Positions 54,715 through 64,000 of a DNA stretch of 64,000 bases are shown one piece after another; position 1 is the first letter of the stretch, and each line of letters starts with the position of its first letter. The DNA comes from Siphonodentalium dalli (Eukaryota; Mollusca; Scaphopoda; Gadilida; Siphonodentaliidae): positions 73,992,705-74,056,704 of the forward strand of contig CP136067.1 of the NCBI GenBank assembly GCA_032622095.1, written 5' to 3'. The translations under genes and the position numbers were made by a program. Below the pieces are notes generated by a model. The model worked only from the letters and a program-made list of their open reading frames with translations. It had not been told where the DNA came from and searched no databases.

Positions 54715-55125
54715 ATGTCACTCCTGTTACCAAGAGTATAACAAGGAATTATATGAGGGTGTACAGTAGCCTTCTCGAGAAACCTGCCACCAGAGGGAAG
54801 GTCACCAAATAGGTAATCCCTACAAAAATCAAAATAGCGGTGGTTTGAAATCATTTATGCATACCGGAGCACATTAATGAACAAATTAGGCAAGTAGGTT
54901 AATTGTAAGTCACTCCTGTTACCGCAATATCATTTCTTTCATCATGTTCGATGTATCAGAAATATGTTTTTCATATTCTAGAATGAGTCTTTATGCGAAT
55001 CATAAGTGTTTAGTTTTCAAATCCAGATACATTTTTAGAAATTTGTCTTTAACTGCCATATCTGTCACTCCTGTTACTGTCACTCCTGTTACTTTGTTGG
55101 TAACATGAGTGACAGTAACAGGTGC
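54715..55125. repeat. GTCACTCCTGTTAC motif array
   Basis: (T)GTCACTCCTGTTAC occurs at about 54717, 54909, 55064 and 55078, and inverted as GTAACATGAGTGACA and GTAACAGG at about 55100-55123. The inverted last copy suggests an element end. No ORF. Confidence 0.5.
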
Positions 55126-55814
55126 AATAGATATGTGCAATTCACATTTATTGCCAACAACCCTTTGATTAGCCAGTTCTTGTCAATGAAGATGACCACA
55201 AGTCACAAGAAGGAAATTCAATATAATCCATTTGAAAAAAAATGAAGTAATATATGTTTTATATTTGTTTTTTTTTATATCTTGCCCCCCACCCCCACCC
55301 CCATACAGGCAATGGTCAACTTCATTAAATTTGCCACATATAAAATACCAGAAATTGATAGCACAGTTCTGTTCAAAATAAAGACCATAAATTGAAGTCT
55401 TGTGTTATACAGCTTCTAGCTATGTCTTAATTAAATAAAAAAGTAACATGTGACCCACTAGTATTGAAGAGTCAAATGGATATGAATGATTTGGTATTCC
55501 GGTTTGATTCAATATAAGATTTTATACTATATTTCCAACAAGAGTCACATCAGAGATGCAGGGACTAGTCTTGGTGGCTACAGCAAAATCTTTTGATATT
55601 TATTCCAAGTTATCCCACACCAACAAGCAAAACAGTTGCATACTTTTTCTTAACTCTCAATATAAACCACAGACAGATCAATTTATACAGGGTGAATTGT
55701 GAAAGCCCAAACCTATTCTTTATCTGAATCAGCCTATGAGTTGTATCCATATGTTGATGCCCACCAGTCGAGTGCCAGCCAGAGTGTTGACCTGGCCAAA
55801 CATAGTTAGAGTTT
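55126..55814. other. Intergenic, no gene recognised
   Basis: Poly-T and C-rich low complexity at about 55265-55305. Just before the next repeat, one frame reads SESAYELYPYVDAHQSSASQ and ends at a TAG at about 55806. It has no splice signal that I trust. Confidence 0.3.
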
Positions 55815-56400
55815 TTAGCTCACCTGAGACGAAGTCTCCGGTGGAGCTATAGTCATCACTCCTCGTTCGTTGTCCGTCCGTGCGTCCATCCGTCTGTCAA
55901 CTTTTTGTTAAACATCTTCTCCTCTGAAACCATCATACCGAATTGGTTCATATTTGGTGTGGATGTTCCCTAGGTGACTCTCATTCAGATTTTTTCAAAT
56001 GAGGTCACTGGGTCAAATAGTTGCGAAGCCAGGGCCATAACTCTATTCCTCCATAGTAATTCTTACAACGACTTCTTGTTTAGAACCATTGGGCCGATTT
56101 AGCCATTATTTGGTATGGAGGGTCCTTGGGTGACTGGTGTTCAGATTTGTTCAAATGAGATCACCCGGTCAATTAGTTGAGAAAACAGGGCCATAACTCA
56201 TAGTAATTCTTACAATGACTTCTTCTAAAAAAATATTTGGCCGATTTAGCTTATATTTGGTACAGAGAGACCTTGGGTGACTGGGGTTCAGATTTGTTCA
56301 AACTGGGTCAAATAGGGGCAGAGCTAGGGACATAACTTTAAAAACAAAAAATTTAATTTTTGCATTTTAACCTATAATTTTTGTTTAGGACACATCACAG
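55815..56400 (+). repeat. AGCTCACCTGAG repeat, copy 3
   Basis: AGCTCACCTGAGACGAAGTC, GGTGGAGCTATAGTCATCAC and a CCGTCCGTGCGTCC tract, then three units with (C/A)GAATTGGTTCATATTTGGT / TTTGGTATGGAGGGTCCTTG / TTTGGTACAGAGAGACCTTG, each followed by GGGCCATAACTC or its relic. Confidence 0.8.
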
Positions 56401-56489
56401 TCTCATATTTCTTACCTAGATTTTTCTTAGCATGTTCTTCATCTGTATGGATTTTGGTATTGTTTATTTAACCCCTTCCGCTCTTGTTT

Positions 56490-56660
56490 TGATATAGAAT
56501 TCATCCAAGACAGGATTACTCAAACATTTTTCATCTGATGAACACCAAATTTGGTATATGAATTTTTGACACTTATATACAGATCAAGTTAAAATATGGG
56601 TTTGATCCGATATATTTTAACAGTGTTATGGCCCTTTATAATTCACACCTCTTTGCTATG
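56490..56660 (+). repeat. Single 'GAGTTATGGCCC' repeat unit
   Basis: GATTACTCAAACATTTTTCA, ACACCAAATTTGGTATATGA and GTGTTATGGCCCTTTATAAT are one diverged unit of the 45430-45960 type. Confidence 0.55.
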
Positions 56661-56689
56661 CACTATTAATTTTTAAGAGAACACTGAAG

Positions 56690-56735
56690 CGCTACGTCAT
56701 TGTCACGTGTTATATCATGTGACCGCACCAACTGC
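56690..56735. repeat. Dyad with E-box/CRE-like sites (also at 31115-31160)
   Basis: TACGTCATTGTCACGTG-TTATAT-CATGTGACCGCAC is matched in reverse at about 31118-31165. The core GTCAC(A/G)TG...CATGTGAC is palindromic. It is probably a repeat end, not a promoter. Confidence 0.45.
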
Positions 56736-57814
56736 TGATCATGTGACTTAAATTACGTGACTTCGTCTGCAACATAAGATCTTCTCGGCATTCTTCTTCG
56801 GCATTGTTATAAAAACAAAATTAGCGATCAAACACAAGATTATTTGGGCAAATTGGACATTTAAAAAATATATTATAGGTGTATTGAAAGAAAATACTAA
56901 CAAATTTTCAGAATAATATTCCTTTAACAACTGATATGTCATGGATATGTCTTCAAAATGTCAACAGTGAATGGAAAGTCAATACTAAGTTCACTGTCCT
57001 GAGATGTCATCAGCTTAAAAAGTATCACAGCCAAATAGCCAAAACACATGTTCGGTTCATGTACATGTAATAGCTTGCAGGGAAAAATTATATCTCACGC
57101 AGGGGATATGTATAATAGTCGATTTGACATTTCAATCTGTTCAATACTAAACCTAGAAGTGTGCTTTCCTATGAAGTTTTTTTTTTTGACTTGGACTCAT
57201 ATGGGAACCTAGAACAATTTTAGCTTGGTTGCTCAAATGACAATGTTGTACATCTCTGGTAATTTACATAATCCAAGATGGCCACCGAATGCCAAAAATA
57301 TTTTACTTTTGACCAACTTGTCCTATAATGATGTGTTTAATATACCTCTTTAGTGGGGGGTTTTTATCTTTGTAGAATTCATTTCTGATGTTATTTCTTC
57401 AGTTAACCAACCAACTTTACAAATACTTCAACTATATACACTCTACCTGAATTTCCAATGGCCAACTAAATATTAAACATTTTGACTCTGAATACTCTTT
57501 TGACTTGAATCCACAAAAACTCACTGCCTAAAAAAATGGAATTCACAAAAACATAATGCAGCCTAAATTCCATGTATCAAATTTACTCAACAGTATAATA
57601 TGTTGTGATAAATTCGGAATTTAATGAAAATGCATACATAGGGAATTATAGGGAATAAATTTTACAGAATATCCACACATATGTTTCAAACTAGTGGTCA
57701 GGCAATTAATTGTTCCTTGAAACTCTCGAAAGTATCATATAAGATAGCGCTCACTATCTTAACCCTTTGATGATGGGAGCTGCGCTGGTGCAGCATTAAA
57801 GATCCTGTTCCATT
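56736..57814. other. Intergenic, no gene recognised
   Basis: AT-rich with 'CCAAGATGGCC' phrases. No exon, RNA gene or bounded repeat seen. Confidence 0.4.
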
Positions 57815-57955
57815 GTATTCTCTTATAAATGTGAGTCTCCCATGGGGAGCCTCACATATATAAAAGAATGCACTTGCTTACATAGGCAAGGTAAATATTG
57901 TCAGGCTGGTATATTCTCTTTAATATATAAGAGAATGCATTAGCACAGGGTTTTT
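57815..57955. repeat. Foldback 'CTCCCATGGGGAG' repeat
   Basis: TATTCTCTTATAAATGTGAG and CTCACATATATAAAAGAATG are inverted around CTCCCATGGGGAG. The family also occurs at 10225-10415 and about 42040-42095. Confidence 0.5.
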
Positions 57956-58383
57956 TCAACATTTCAGGAAAATCCTTTCATGGAAGGGTTAAAGTCCAAT
58001 TAAACAGGTCATGCTGCAAATTTAATAGGTTCAATTAATGAGCATTTTATTCTACCTGTATTCAAATTCCTTTAAATTCTGGAAAGTAATACCACTTTTC
58101 ATAGAGTTTGAAAAAATCCACAATTTTGCATGACTCCTTTACAAGATAGGAATGTTAAAATAGGCTTTTTAATAATAGCTATTCGATCAATCAGTTTTCT
58201 TTCTATTTAGAGACTCTCAAATATTACTTTTGGAACCAGTATTATCTATAGTTCCACATAAAAGACACTAACTTGTTTTATACAGTATTTTATATCCATT
58301 TATTTTTTTAGTTTCAATGATTTTTAGAGGACAACAATAATTATCACATAAATTTTTCACTATCAAAATGGTGTTTTAGTGGT

Positions 58384-58535
58384 TTAACATATATAAGTTT
58401 AACATATATATGTGTGGTTTAACATATATAAGCTTAACATACATGTATATAAGTTTAACATATATATGTGTGGTTTAACATATATAAGTTCAACATATAT
58501 ATATAAGTTTAACATATATATGTGTGGTTTAACAT
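58384..58535 (+). repeat. AT-rich minisatellite (GTTTAACATATATAAG)n
   Basis: Alternating GGTTTAACATATATAAG(T/C)TTAACATATATATGTGT units of about 20-48 bp. Confidence 0.85.
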
Positions 58536-58539
58536 ATTT

Positions 58540-58776
58540 TCAGTTGAACAAAGGCAATAGTGATATCAAATAAGATTTTGTATGTTGTAACTGCAGGTCT
58601 GGAACACTGAATTTATCTTTAATATAAGACTGTAGCAACAGATCTATGCTAAGTGTACTCAGTGTATTCCATGCAGGTGGTAGTAAGCTTCGGTGCTGTA
58701 GAATATACTGATAGTCTTCCCAAGCTTCCTGATGCCAATACCGCTTCAGTATCATATATGAGGTACTAGTGCATTT
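58540..58776 (-). CDS. Possible C-terminal exon, unidentified
   Basis: On the minus strand a frame is open from just after a TAG at about 58776 to TGA at 58540. It reads like structured protein (YWHQEAWEDYQYILQHRSLL, PPAWNTLSTLSIDLLLQSYI, HTKSYLISLLPLFN). An AG that could be an acceptor lies at its head (CCATGATAG|). A minus-strand AATAAA is present about 230 bp downstream (TTTATT at about 58304). Amphipathic helical character, no family recognised. Confidence 0.3.
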   Translation of the reverse strand, partial: KCTSTSYMILKRYWHQEAWEDYQYILQHRSLLPPAWNTLSTLSIDLLLQSYIKDKFSVPDLQLQHTKSYLISLLPLFN

Positions 58777-59664
58777 GCACTGATCATTCTATCATGGGAC
58801 CTGGGATAGATCTCGTCATTGCTGTTGATAGATGGATTCTCATCCACTCAGCTGCTGAAATGAGGGTCTTCATTCTGAGGCCTGTGTTGGATCTCTATTA
58901 TATAATGCATATGTACAGACAATCAATTAATTGTTGTGGGCATCTATAGATCACTGGGCCATATTCGCCATATTACAACTTAGAACTGTTGCTCAATTTA
59001 GTGCGTATTTTGTGAATTAATTTTTCTAAGTTTTGGCCATTCCACATTCATTATTAATTAGCTGCCTCCATTACAAAGAGTTTGAATGGTTCGTTATGTT
59101 TTATCACGTATTGTCACATCGTAGGTCTTCAGGACAATATCATTACTTGCATGTCAGGTCATAATTCATTGGTGTTTAAATTGTTATATTCATTCAATCA
59201 AACTTGATAAAAACTTCTGATAAAACCATAATATAAACATAAACACGAAACAACTTTAAGAACCTAAAATTATACGAACATAGGTATGCGTTATGTTATA
59301 AATCCACTTAAGAAAGTCCAATTTAGCTGCATGTCGCTGGTCACCATGTTCGCCAACTGATTAGTTGTGTTAGTTGTCACCGCTATTTTCACTAAGATAA
59401 AAAACCTGTTGCTTAATTATGATTCTGAGCTGATAACTTTCATCTATGTGTTGAATTAAAACCTGTATGAAGAGAAGCCACGTTGTTGTTATTGTTAATC
59501 CCTAGCTAGATGGGAAGCAATTTATAGCACATTATGTAACTGACATGCCAATGAGGAGTGCTGTTCGTCTAATTTCGTCAAACTATTAAGCGCTTTTGAA
59601 TTAGATTTCCATCTCCATTTGGGGTAAAAAAAATCTTTGGCCAAATGAAATATTTTTTGGCCAT
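58777..59664. other. Intergenic, no gene recognised
   Basis: No bounded repeat, RNA gene or exon-like frame. Confidence 0.4.
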
Positions 59665-60130
59665 TTTTATGTTTACCCATACCATAGTATGGTAAACATA
59701 GTGTCGTTATCCGGATTGACCACTCATCGTTCGTCCGTCTGTATGTCCGTCTGTCTGTCTGTCCGTAGACACTTTACGAGTAATGCGATAACTCAAACAT
59801 TTTCTATCCGATCGGAACCAAATTTTGTACATGGGTTTCTCAGCCCAAAATACAGAATGAGTTCGAATTTGATCCGAGTTTTTGTTACAGAGTTATGGCC
59901 CTTTTTCGACTTAGAATTCACGCATTCTGCCATAATTTTACTCAAACATTTTTTATCTGATTGGAACCAAATCCTTTTCAACATTTTTTGTAAGTTTCTG
60001 TATGAGGGTACCTTCATGGTGTAATCAACTTCTCCTACAGTTTTGATCATAGATATTTGAAACTTCAGAGTATTTTTTTTTTTTACGGAGTTATTAACCC
60101 TTTTCAACTTAGAAAATTTAAACATTTTTT
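59665..60130 (+). repeat. GTTTACC-hairpin repeat with tandem units
   Basis: TTTTTATGTTTACCCATACC with ATAGTATGGTAAACATAGTG head, GTCCGTCTGTCTGTCTGTCC tract, then units with AACTCAAACATTTTCTATCC, GAGTTATGGCCCTTTTTCGA and a degenerate last unit. Confidence 0.75.
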
Positions 60131-60252
60131 TTAATTTCTGTAACAAAGCAGCATCGACTTGCCACATTTTCGGGGGACACTGTGGTCGGCTGACCTTTTA
60201 TCCATATGGGAAAGCTGGAATGGTTAGCCCGGTAGCTTCTGGGTTCATATAG

Positions 60253-60273
60253 CCCCCCCCCCCCCCCCCCCCC
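60253..60273 (+). repeat. C21 homopolymer
   Basis: 21 consecutive C. Slippage-prone, so the length is uncertain. Confidence 0.85.
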
Positions 60274-60713
60274 TGTCAGGGCTACTATCAGGGATAGTGT
60301 CGGGAAAATCATGGTGCCACTCCTGCTCTTCATACTATCAGTATTCCGCTCTCCTTTTCGCAGTATATCTACATGTAGCTGGCCTGCCGACTGAAAGCTG
60401 GAGGTGACAAGCACAAAACGTTACACCAACACACAACACACCTCACAACAACAAGAACAAGAGACACAACACATTTGCTGAATCAGATTGTCTCATTTTA
60501 AAACTCTGAGACTCTTCACTACTGTGCCTCCTCAAACTTTAGGTTCAAGTCTCTTCATGCTATAAGCATTATGTAAACATGACTCAACATATAATGATAG
60601 GTGTAGTGCTCTCTACCTGTCTGGTTAATTAGTAACAGCACCTGAATCAAAACTAAGAAAACATTTCTGTTCTAATCTTCACTCACTGACAATATTAAAA
60701 CCCAGGTTGGAGA

Positions 60714-60932
60714 GTGATGAATTCGTTTCAGATATTATGTTATAATTATAGTCCCAGGATAATAAATGAGTCAGTATATTTGTATCTTATATTTAATGCT
60801 ACATGGCTGGCAGACAGGAAAGTATTTATAGGCTGTAAAAATGGGAGGGTTGTTTTTGCTGATAACAACAGGTCAGATCATATTGAACCCTCTTCTGTAG
60901 ATAGACAAGTTGATTGGTATAACAGTGTGTAA
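60714..60932 (+). CDS. Possible exon of a WD-repeat-like protein
   Basis: A frame open from about 60714 to TAA 60930-60932 reads ATWLADRKVFIGCKNGRVVF then ADNNRSDHIEPSSVDRQVDW. The W-L-x-D-x-K-V-F-I-G-C-x-N-G-x-V-V-F pattern resembles a beta-propeller blade as in cilia-associated WD proteins. That resemblance is from memory and weak. AG sites that could be acceptors lie at about 60705 (AAAACCCAG|GTTGG) and 60731 (TTCGTTTCAG|ATATT). GTGT|GTAAAA could serve as a donor at the end. No neighbouring exon found. Confidence 0.27.
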   Translation: MMNSFQILCYNYSPRIINESVYLYLIFNATWLADRKVFIGCKNGRVVFADNNRSDHIEPSSVDRQVDWYNSV

Positions 60933-60984
60933 AAACCCAGGGGAACCTATAAACATTCAACACCATGGCCCTTACAAATTACAA

Positions 60985-61440
60985 TTACACATTTTTAGCT
61001 CAACTTGACAGTCTTCTGTACAACAACAATTTCCTTTATCACACCATACAGGTGTACAGATCTTTGGTGTGACCTCCAGATTGGATCCGTCTTTGAAATT
61101 CATTACAAAACATGGCCGCTGGCAATTGAATCCATCAGCACACAGGGTGCACTCATTTATTGAAGAAATTGTTTAAAAAACAGATGGGAGCTACAAAATT
61201 TGTACGATATTCAAACAAAAACATGCCTACCGGAAGCCATATTGGATTTTTCTCTTTGCATCACTATAAAATACTTCGGCATGCCATACTGCAATTTTCA
61301 TCCAATTGATCCCAAACTTCATATCGCTTTTCGGGTTGACCTCTTAAACATTTTAGCTTTCCGCATTCCTTCTCGCTCCATTGACTGTAATGTACATGCA
61401 TGATATTATCCCCTTCTCAATTTGGGCAGTGCAGGTGCCG
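60985..61440 (+). repeat. AGCTCAACTTGA repeat, further copy
   Basis: TTTTTAGCTCAACTTGACAG, ACAATTTCCTTTATCACACC, GACCTCCAGATTGGATCC and ATTTTCATCCAATTGATCCC parallel 36715-37330. Confidence 0.6.
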
Positions 61441-61766
61441 AAGGCGCCCCCAAGTATCAATTATAGTGAAGCCTATGGCGTGTTGCCTATATATACTGTT
61501 TTCACACATATTGCCGATGTCCGGATCAACCATTCGTCATTTGTCCATAGATGCATGCTATCTGACGCGATATCTCAACTATTTTTTCTCGGATCGTGTT
61601 CATATTTTATGTGCATGTTTATGACACACCCCTCACCTGTATAGTTTTTTATATCAATTGGTTGATCGGTTTATAAATTATTAACAATCCACCCATAGAC
61701 ATGTTCTATCCGATGTGAAAAGTAAAGTATTTTTGTCGGATCATGTTTATATTTCATGTGCAGTTT

Positions 61767-62180
61767 TTAGCTCACCTGAGACGAAGTCTCCTGTGGAGCT
61801 ATAGTCATCATTCCTCATCCGTCGTCTGTCCGACCATCCGTCTGTCTGTCAACAATTCTATACTCCTCCAGAACCATATTATATAAGACTGAATGGGTTC
61901 ATATTTGGTATGGATGTTCCCTTGGTGACTCACATTCAGATTTGTTCAAATGAGGTCATCAGGTCAAATAGTTGAAAAGCCAAGGCCATAACAGTTTCTC
62001 CATAGTGATTCTTAAAATGACTTAATTCTTCTCAAGAACCATCAGGCCTATTTAGCTTATATTTGGTATGGGGGGTCCTTGTGTGACTAGGATTCAGATT
62101 TGTTCAAATGGGGGCGGGCAGGTCATATACGTACAAAGCCAGGGTCATAACTCTTTCCTTTCATAGTAGTTCTTAACCCT
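61767..62180 (+). repeat. AGCTCACCTGAG repeat, copy 4
   Basis: TTTTTAGCTCACCTGAGACG, GTGGAGCTATAGTCATCATT and a CCGTCTGTCTGTC tract, then two units with GAATGGGTTCATATTTGGTA and TAGCTTATATTTGGTATGGG. Confidence 0.8.
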
Positions 62181-62206
62181 TTCAGCACGGCCAGCTGAAA
62201 TATCGG

Positions 62207-62245
62207 CTTCCTGGTAGGCTGCTGTAAGCCGATATATTGGCTTTC
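62207..62245. repeat. Hairpin ATATCGGCTT...AAGCCGATAT
   Basis: Ten-base perfect arms around a loop with CCTGGTAGGCTGCTGT. Confidence 0.6.
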
Positions 62246-62822
62246 ATGTATCACTATATAACAACATCGTTGATTGGTTAGTTTTTTTACGACAGTGACC
62301 ATTCAGCGACCCTCTACTTGAAATACACGGCAATATTGACGTCAATGGGTGTAATTCCTTTGTAATTATATATAACTTGTGACGTCATAGAACTACAGGT
62401 ATAAATCATCTATTGAACAAAGTGGGGTCTGCGGCGCCTTTGGACATTGTCATTGCATGACAGCGGGAAATCTCTTCATTATGGGCACAATTTAGGGTGT
62501 GAGACAAGTAAACAGTTCAATCCTACATCAGAATCTTAGGATTACTATGGCATTACACGAATATACACAATGGAGACCAATGTACAGCTCGGGGCAAAAT
62601 AATGTGGCCACCATTTGCACTGGGATCGTAGCGAAGTGGATTTTTTATGGCAATAATCCAATATTTGTATAAGTATGAGTTGATCAGGCACACCTGCATG
62701 AATAATCCGTTCATATTCCTAACGACCAATTTAACTGAATAGATGTGACATCTAAACTGACTGGGTGCTCTTAGTAGACTATTGGTATATATACGGTACC
62801 ATCGTAAATACCGCAGCATGTA

Positions 62823-63035
62823 TAGCAATGCCCTAAATAATCGACTCCTTAACCACAGGAGAATTATGGGTAACTTTTCAGGATTTAGTTGGAAATATGG
62901 TTTGTTGCCATTCAACGGAAAGCTCTCACTGAGAGCTTTCCTATGAATGGTAACAAGCCATATTTCTGACTAAATCCTGAAAAATTACCCATAATTCTCC
63001 TGTGGTTAAGGAGTCGATTATTTAGGGCATTACTG
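62823..63035. mobile_element. 213-bp foldback MITE, TA-flanked
   Basis: Nearly perfect palindrome with TAGCAATGCCCTAAATAATC on the left and GATTATTTAGGGCATTACTG on the right. TA lies on both sides (62821-62822, 63036-63037). Inner arms include GGAGAATTATGGGTAA and TCAGGATTTAGT. The centre is near AGCTCTCAC|TGAGAGCT (about 62924-62940). A one-arm copy lies at 63254-63343 (CAACAAGCCATATTTCGACT to GAGCATTACTG). Confidence 0.75.
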
Positions 63036-63253
63036 TACACCATAATAACTTGTCGAGTTGCACCATATCAAAATATTCACCTGTATATTTACAACTGTAA
63101 ATCGATGACCTAAACTAAAATTTGGACTTTATATTGTGCCAATATAATTACAAATTTGTCTAGCTATTATTAAGGACATCAAAATAATAACTCTGGTACA
63201 CTGCAAATTGGAAGCATTTGTGTAAACATGGAATTTACACCTTATTTCACCTG

Positions 63254-63343
63254 TAATGGCAACAAGCCATATTTCGACTAAATCCTGAAAAATTACCCAT
63301 AATTATGTTGTGGTTAAATGGTAATATACTTTGAGCATTACTG
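63254..63343 (-). mobile_element. One-arm relic of the 62823-63035 MITE
   Basis: It matches the right arm, including AAATCCTGAAAAATTACCCA and the terminal CATTACTG followed by TA, but has no opposite arm. Confidence 0.65.
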
Positions 63344-64000
63344 TAGGTGCATCCAGTTGGGTGTATATAAACCGTGTACACGCATATTCCCATTGATATA
63401 TCATGTAAGTCATGTAATCAGTCCATCAGTAAGTACTCACACTAGAACATAACTCTCCATAATTATTTTATAGGTGGTGTATATGAGTGTATACACACCT
63501 TTGCAAGGACGTCCACACTCGTATATCACGTTTATATAAGAATATATATGTGATAATGGAGAATATTGATATAATTACCAAAAAAATGAAATATATGGTA
63601 AATGTATCACCGATACCAATGTTTTTTTCACCTGTATTCTGAAATCCAGGTGGGACAACCAGATGGTATACCCCCATGACAACAAAGTTATCAATATTAT
63701 GTTTTAATATTATATTAAATATTATATAGTATATACACAAACAGGAAGTCAAATCCATAATATTATATACTGCAATAATATAGGTATATATTATGGAAAT
63801 ATATTCAGCAACGATGGGCATGTCTGGAAACCTACCTGTATTATATAATCGCACCTGTAATTCGTAAATCCTGTAACTAGAACAATCGCTCACACATTAC
63901 CATAAGTATATTTAGAGATGATACTAATGGAAATTGCCTATACAACACCTTCAATCACAGAATATATGGTAATTGTACCCCAGCCACCGATACCAACATT
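63344..64000. other. AT-rich end of window
   Basis: Direct repeat ATATATGGTAA(A/-)TGTA with CACCGATACCAA at about 63592-63621 and 63961-63998. TATA-rich tracts at 63700-63790. No gene recognised. Confidence 0.4.

Noticed and set aside
62553-62915. 120-codon minus-strand frame
   Set aside because: About a quarter of it is one arm of the 213-bp foldback MITE. The rest shows no motif.

Overview
The window is AT-rich eukaryotic DNA with very few genes and many repeats. Several interspersed families look like those common in bivalve molluscs: units ending in 'GAGTTATGGCCCTTTTTCG', units beginning 'AGCTCACCTGAG' or 'AGCTCAACTTGAG', 'GTCCGTCCGTCC' tracts, 'AAGGTCAAGGTCAC' repeats, and many foldback MITEs. 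I infer a bivalve or a close relative from this repeat vocabulary. Nothing here fixes the species. No rRNA gene, canonical tRNA gene, CRISPR array or bacterial-type operon was seen.

Layout. 1-10.8 kb: foldback elements, poly-G-flanked repeats, tandem units, a large 'CAGCAGTT' palindromic array, and one possible 5' exon ending in a strong splice donor near 9168. 10.83-14.01 kb: a 3.2-kb composite element with about 75-80 bp terminal inverted repeats. Its two arms are inverted GC-rich 142-bp minisatellites. They flank an array of 84-bp units that still read as C2H2 zinc fingers but have lost the zinc ligands. 14.2-17.4 kb: the only substantial coding locus, a transposase-like protein with 49-residue N-terminal repeats, an acidic region, a basic (nuclear-type) segment and an RNase H-like core resembling DUF7869-type proteins. 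It is split by two compensating frameshifts. 17.4-31 kb: intergenic repeats, a perfect 56-bp palindrome, a TTAA-flanked element inserted in a TTAA-centred dyad array, and a LINE tail. 31-54 kb: two inverted copies of a broken THAP-domain element, a LINE reverse-transcriptase tail, an 819-bp hAT-like element with 8-bp target duplications, a 1.57-kb element with CCGTCA ends, a recent tandem duplication, and a duplicated Cys-rich micro-ORF. 54-64 kb: more repeat families, a CAGTAATGCCC-ended MITE, and two isolated possible exons.

The host-gene evidence is a handful of lone exons supported only by frame and splice-site sequence. The rest is best explained as mobile DNA and its decay products. The most unusual structure is the composite element at 10.83-14.01 kb, which lies less than 200 bp from the transposase-like gene. 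Whether the two interact cannot be decided from sequence alone.
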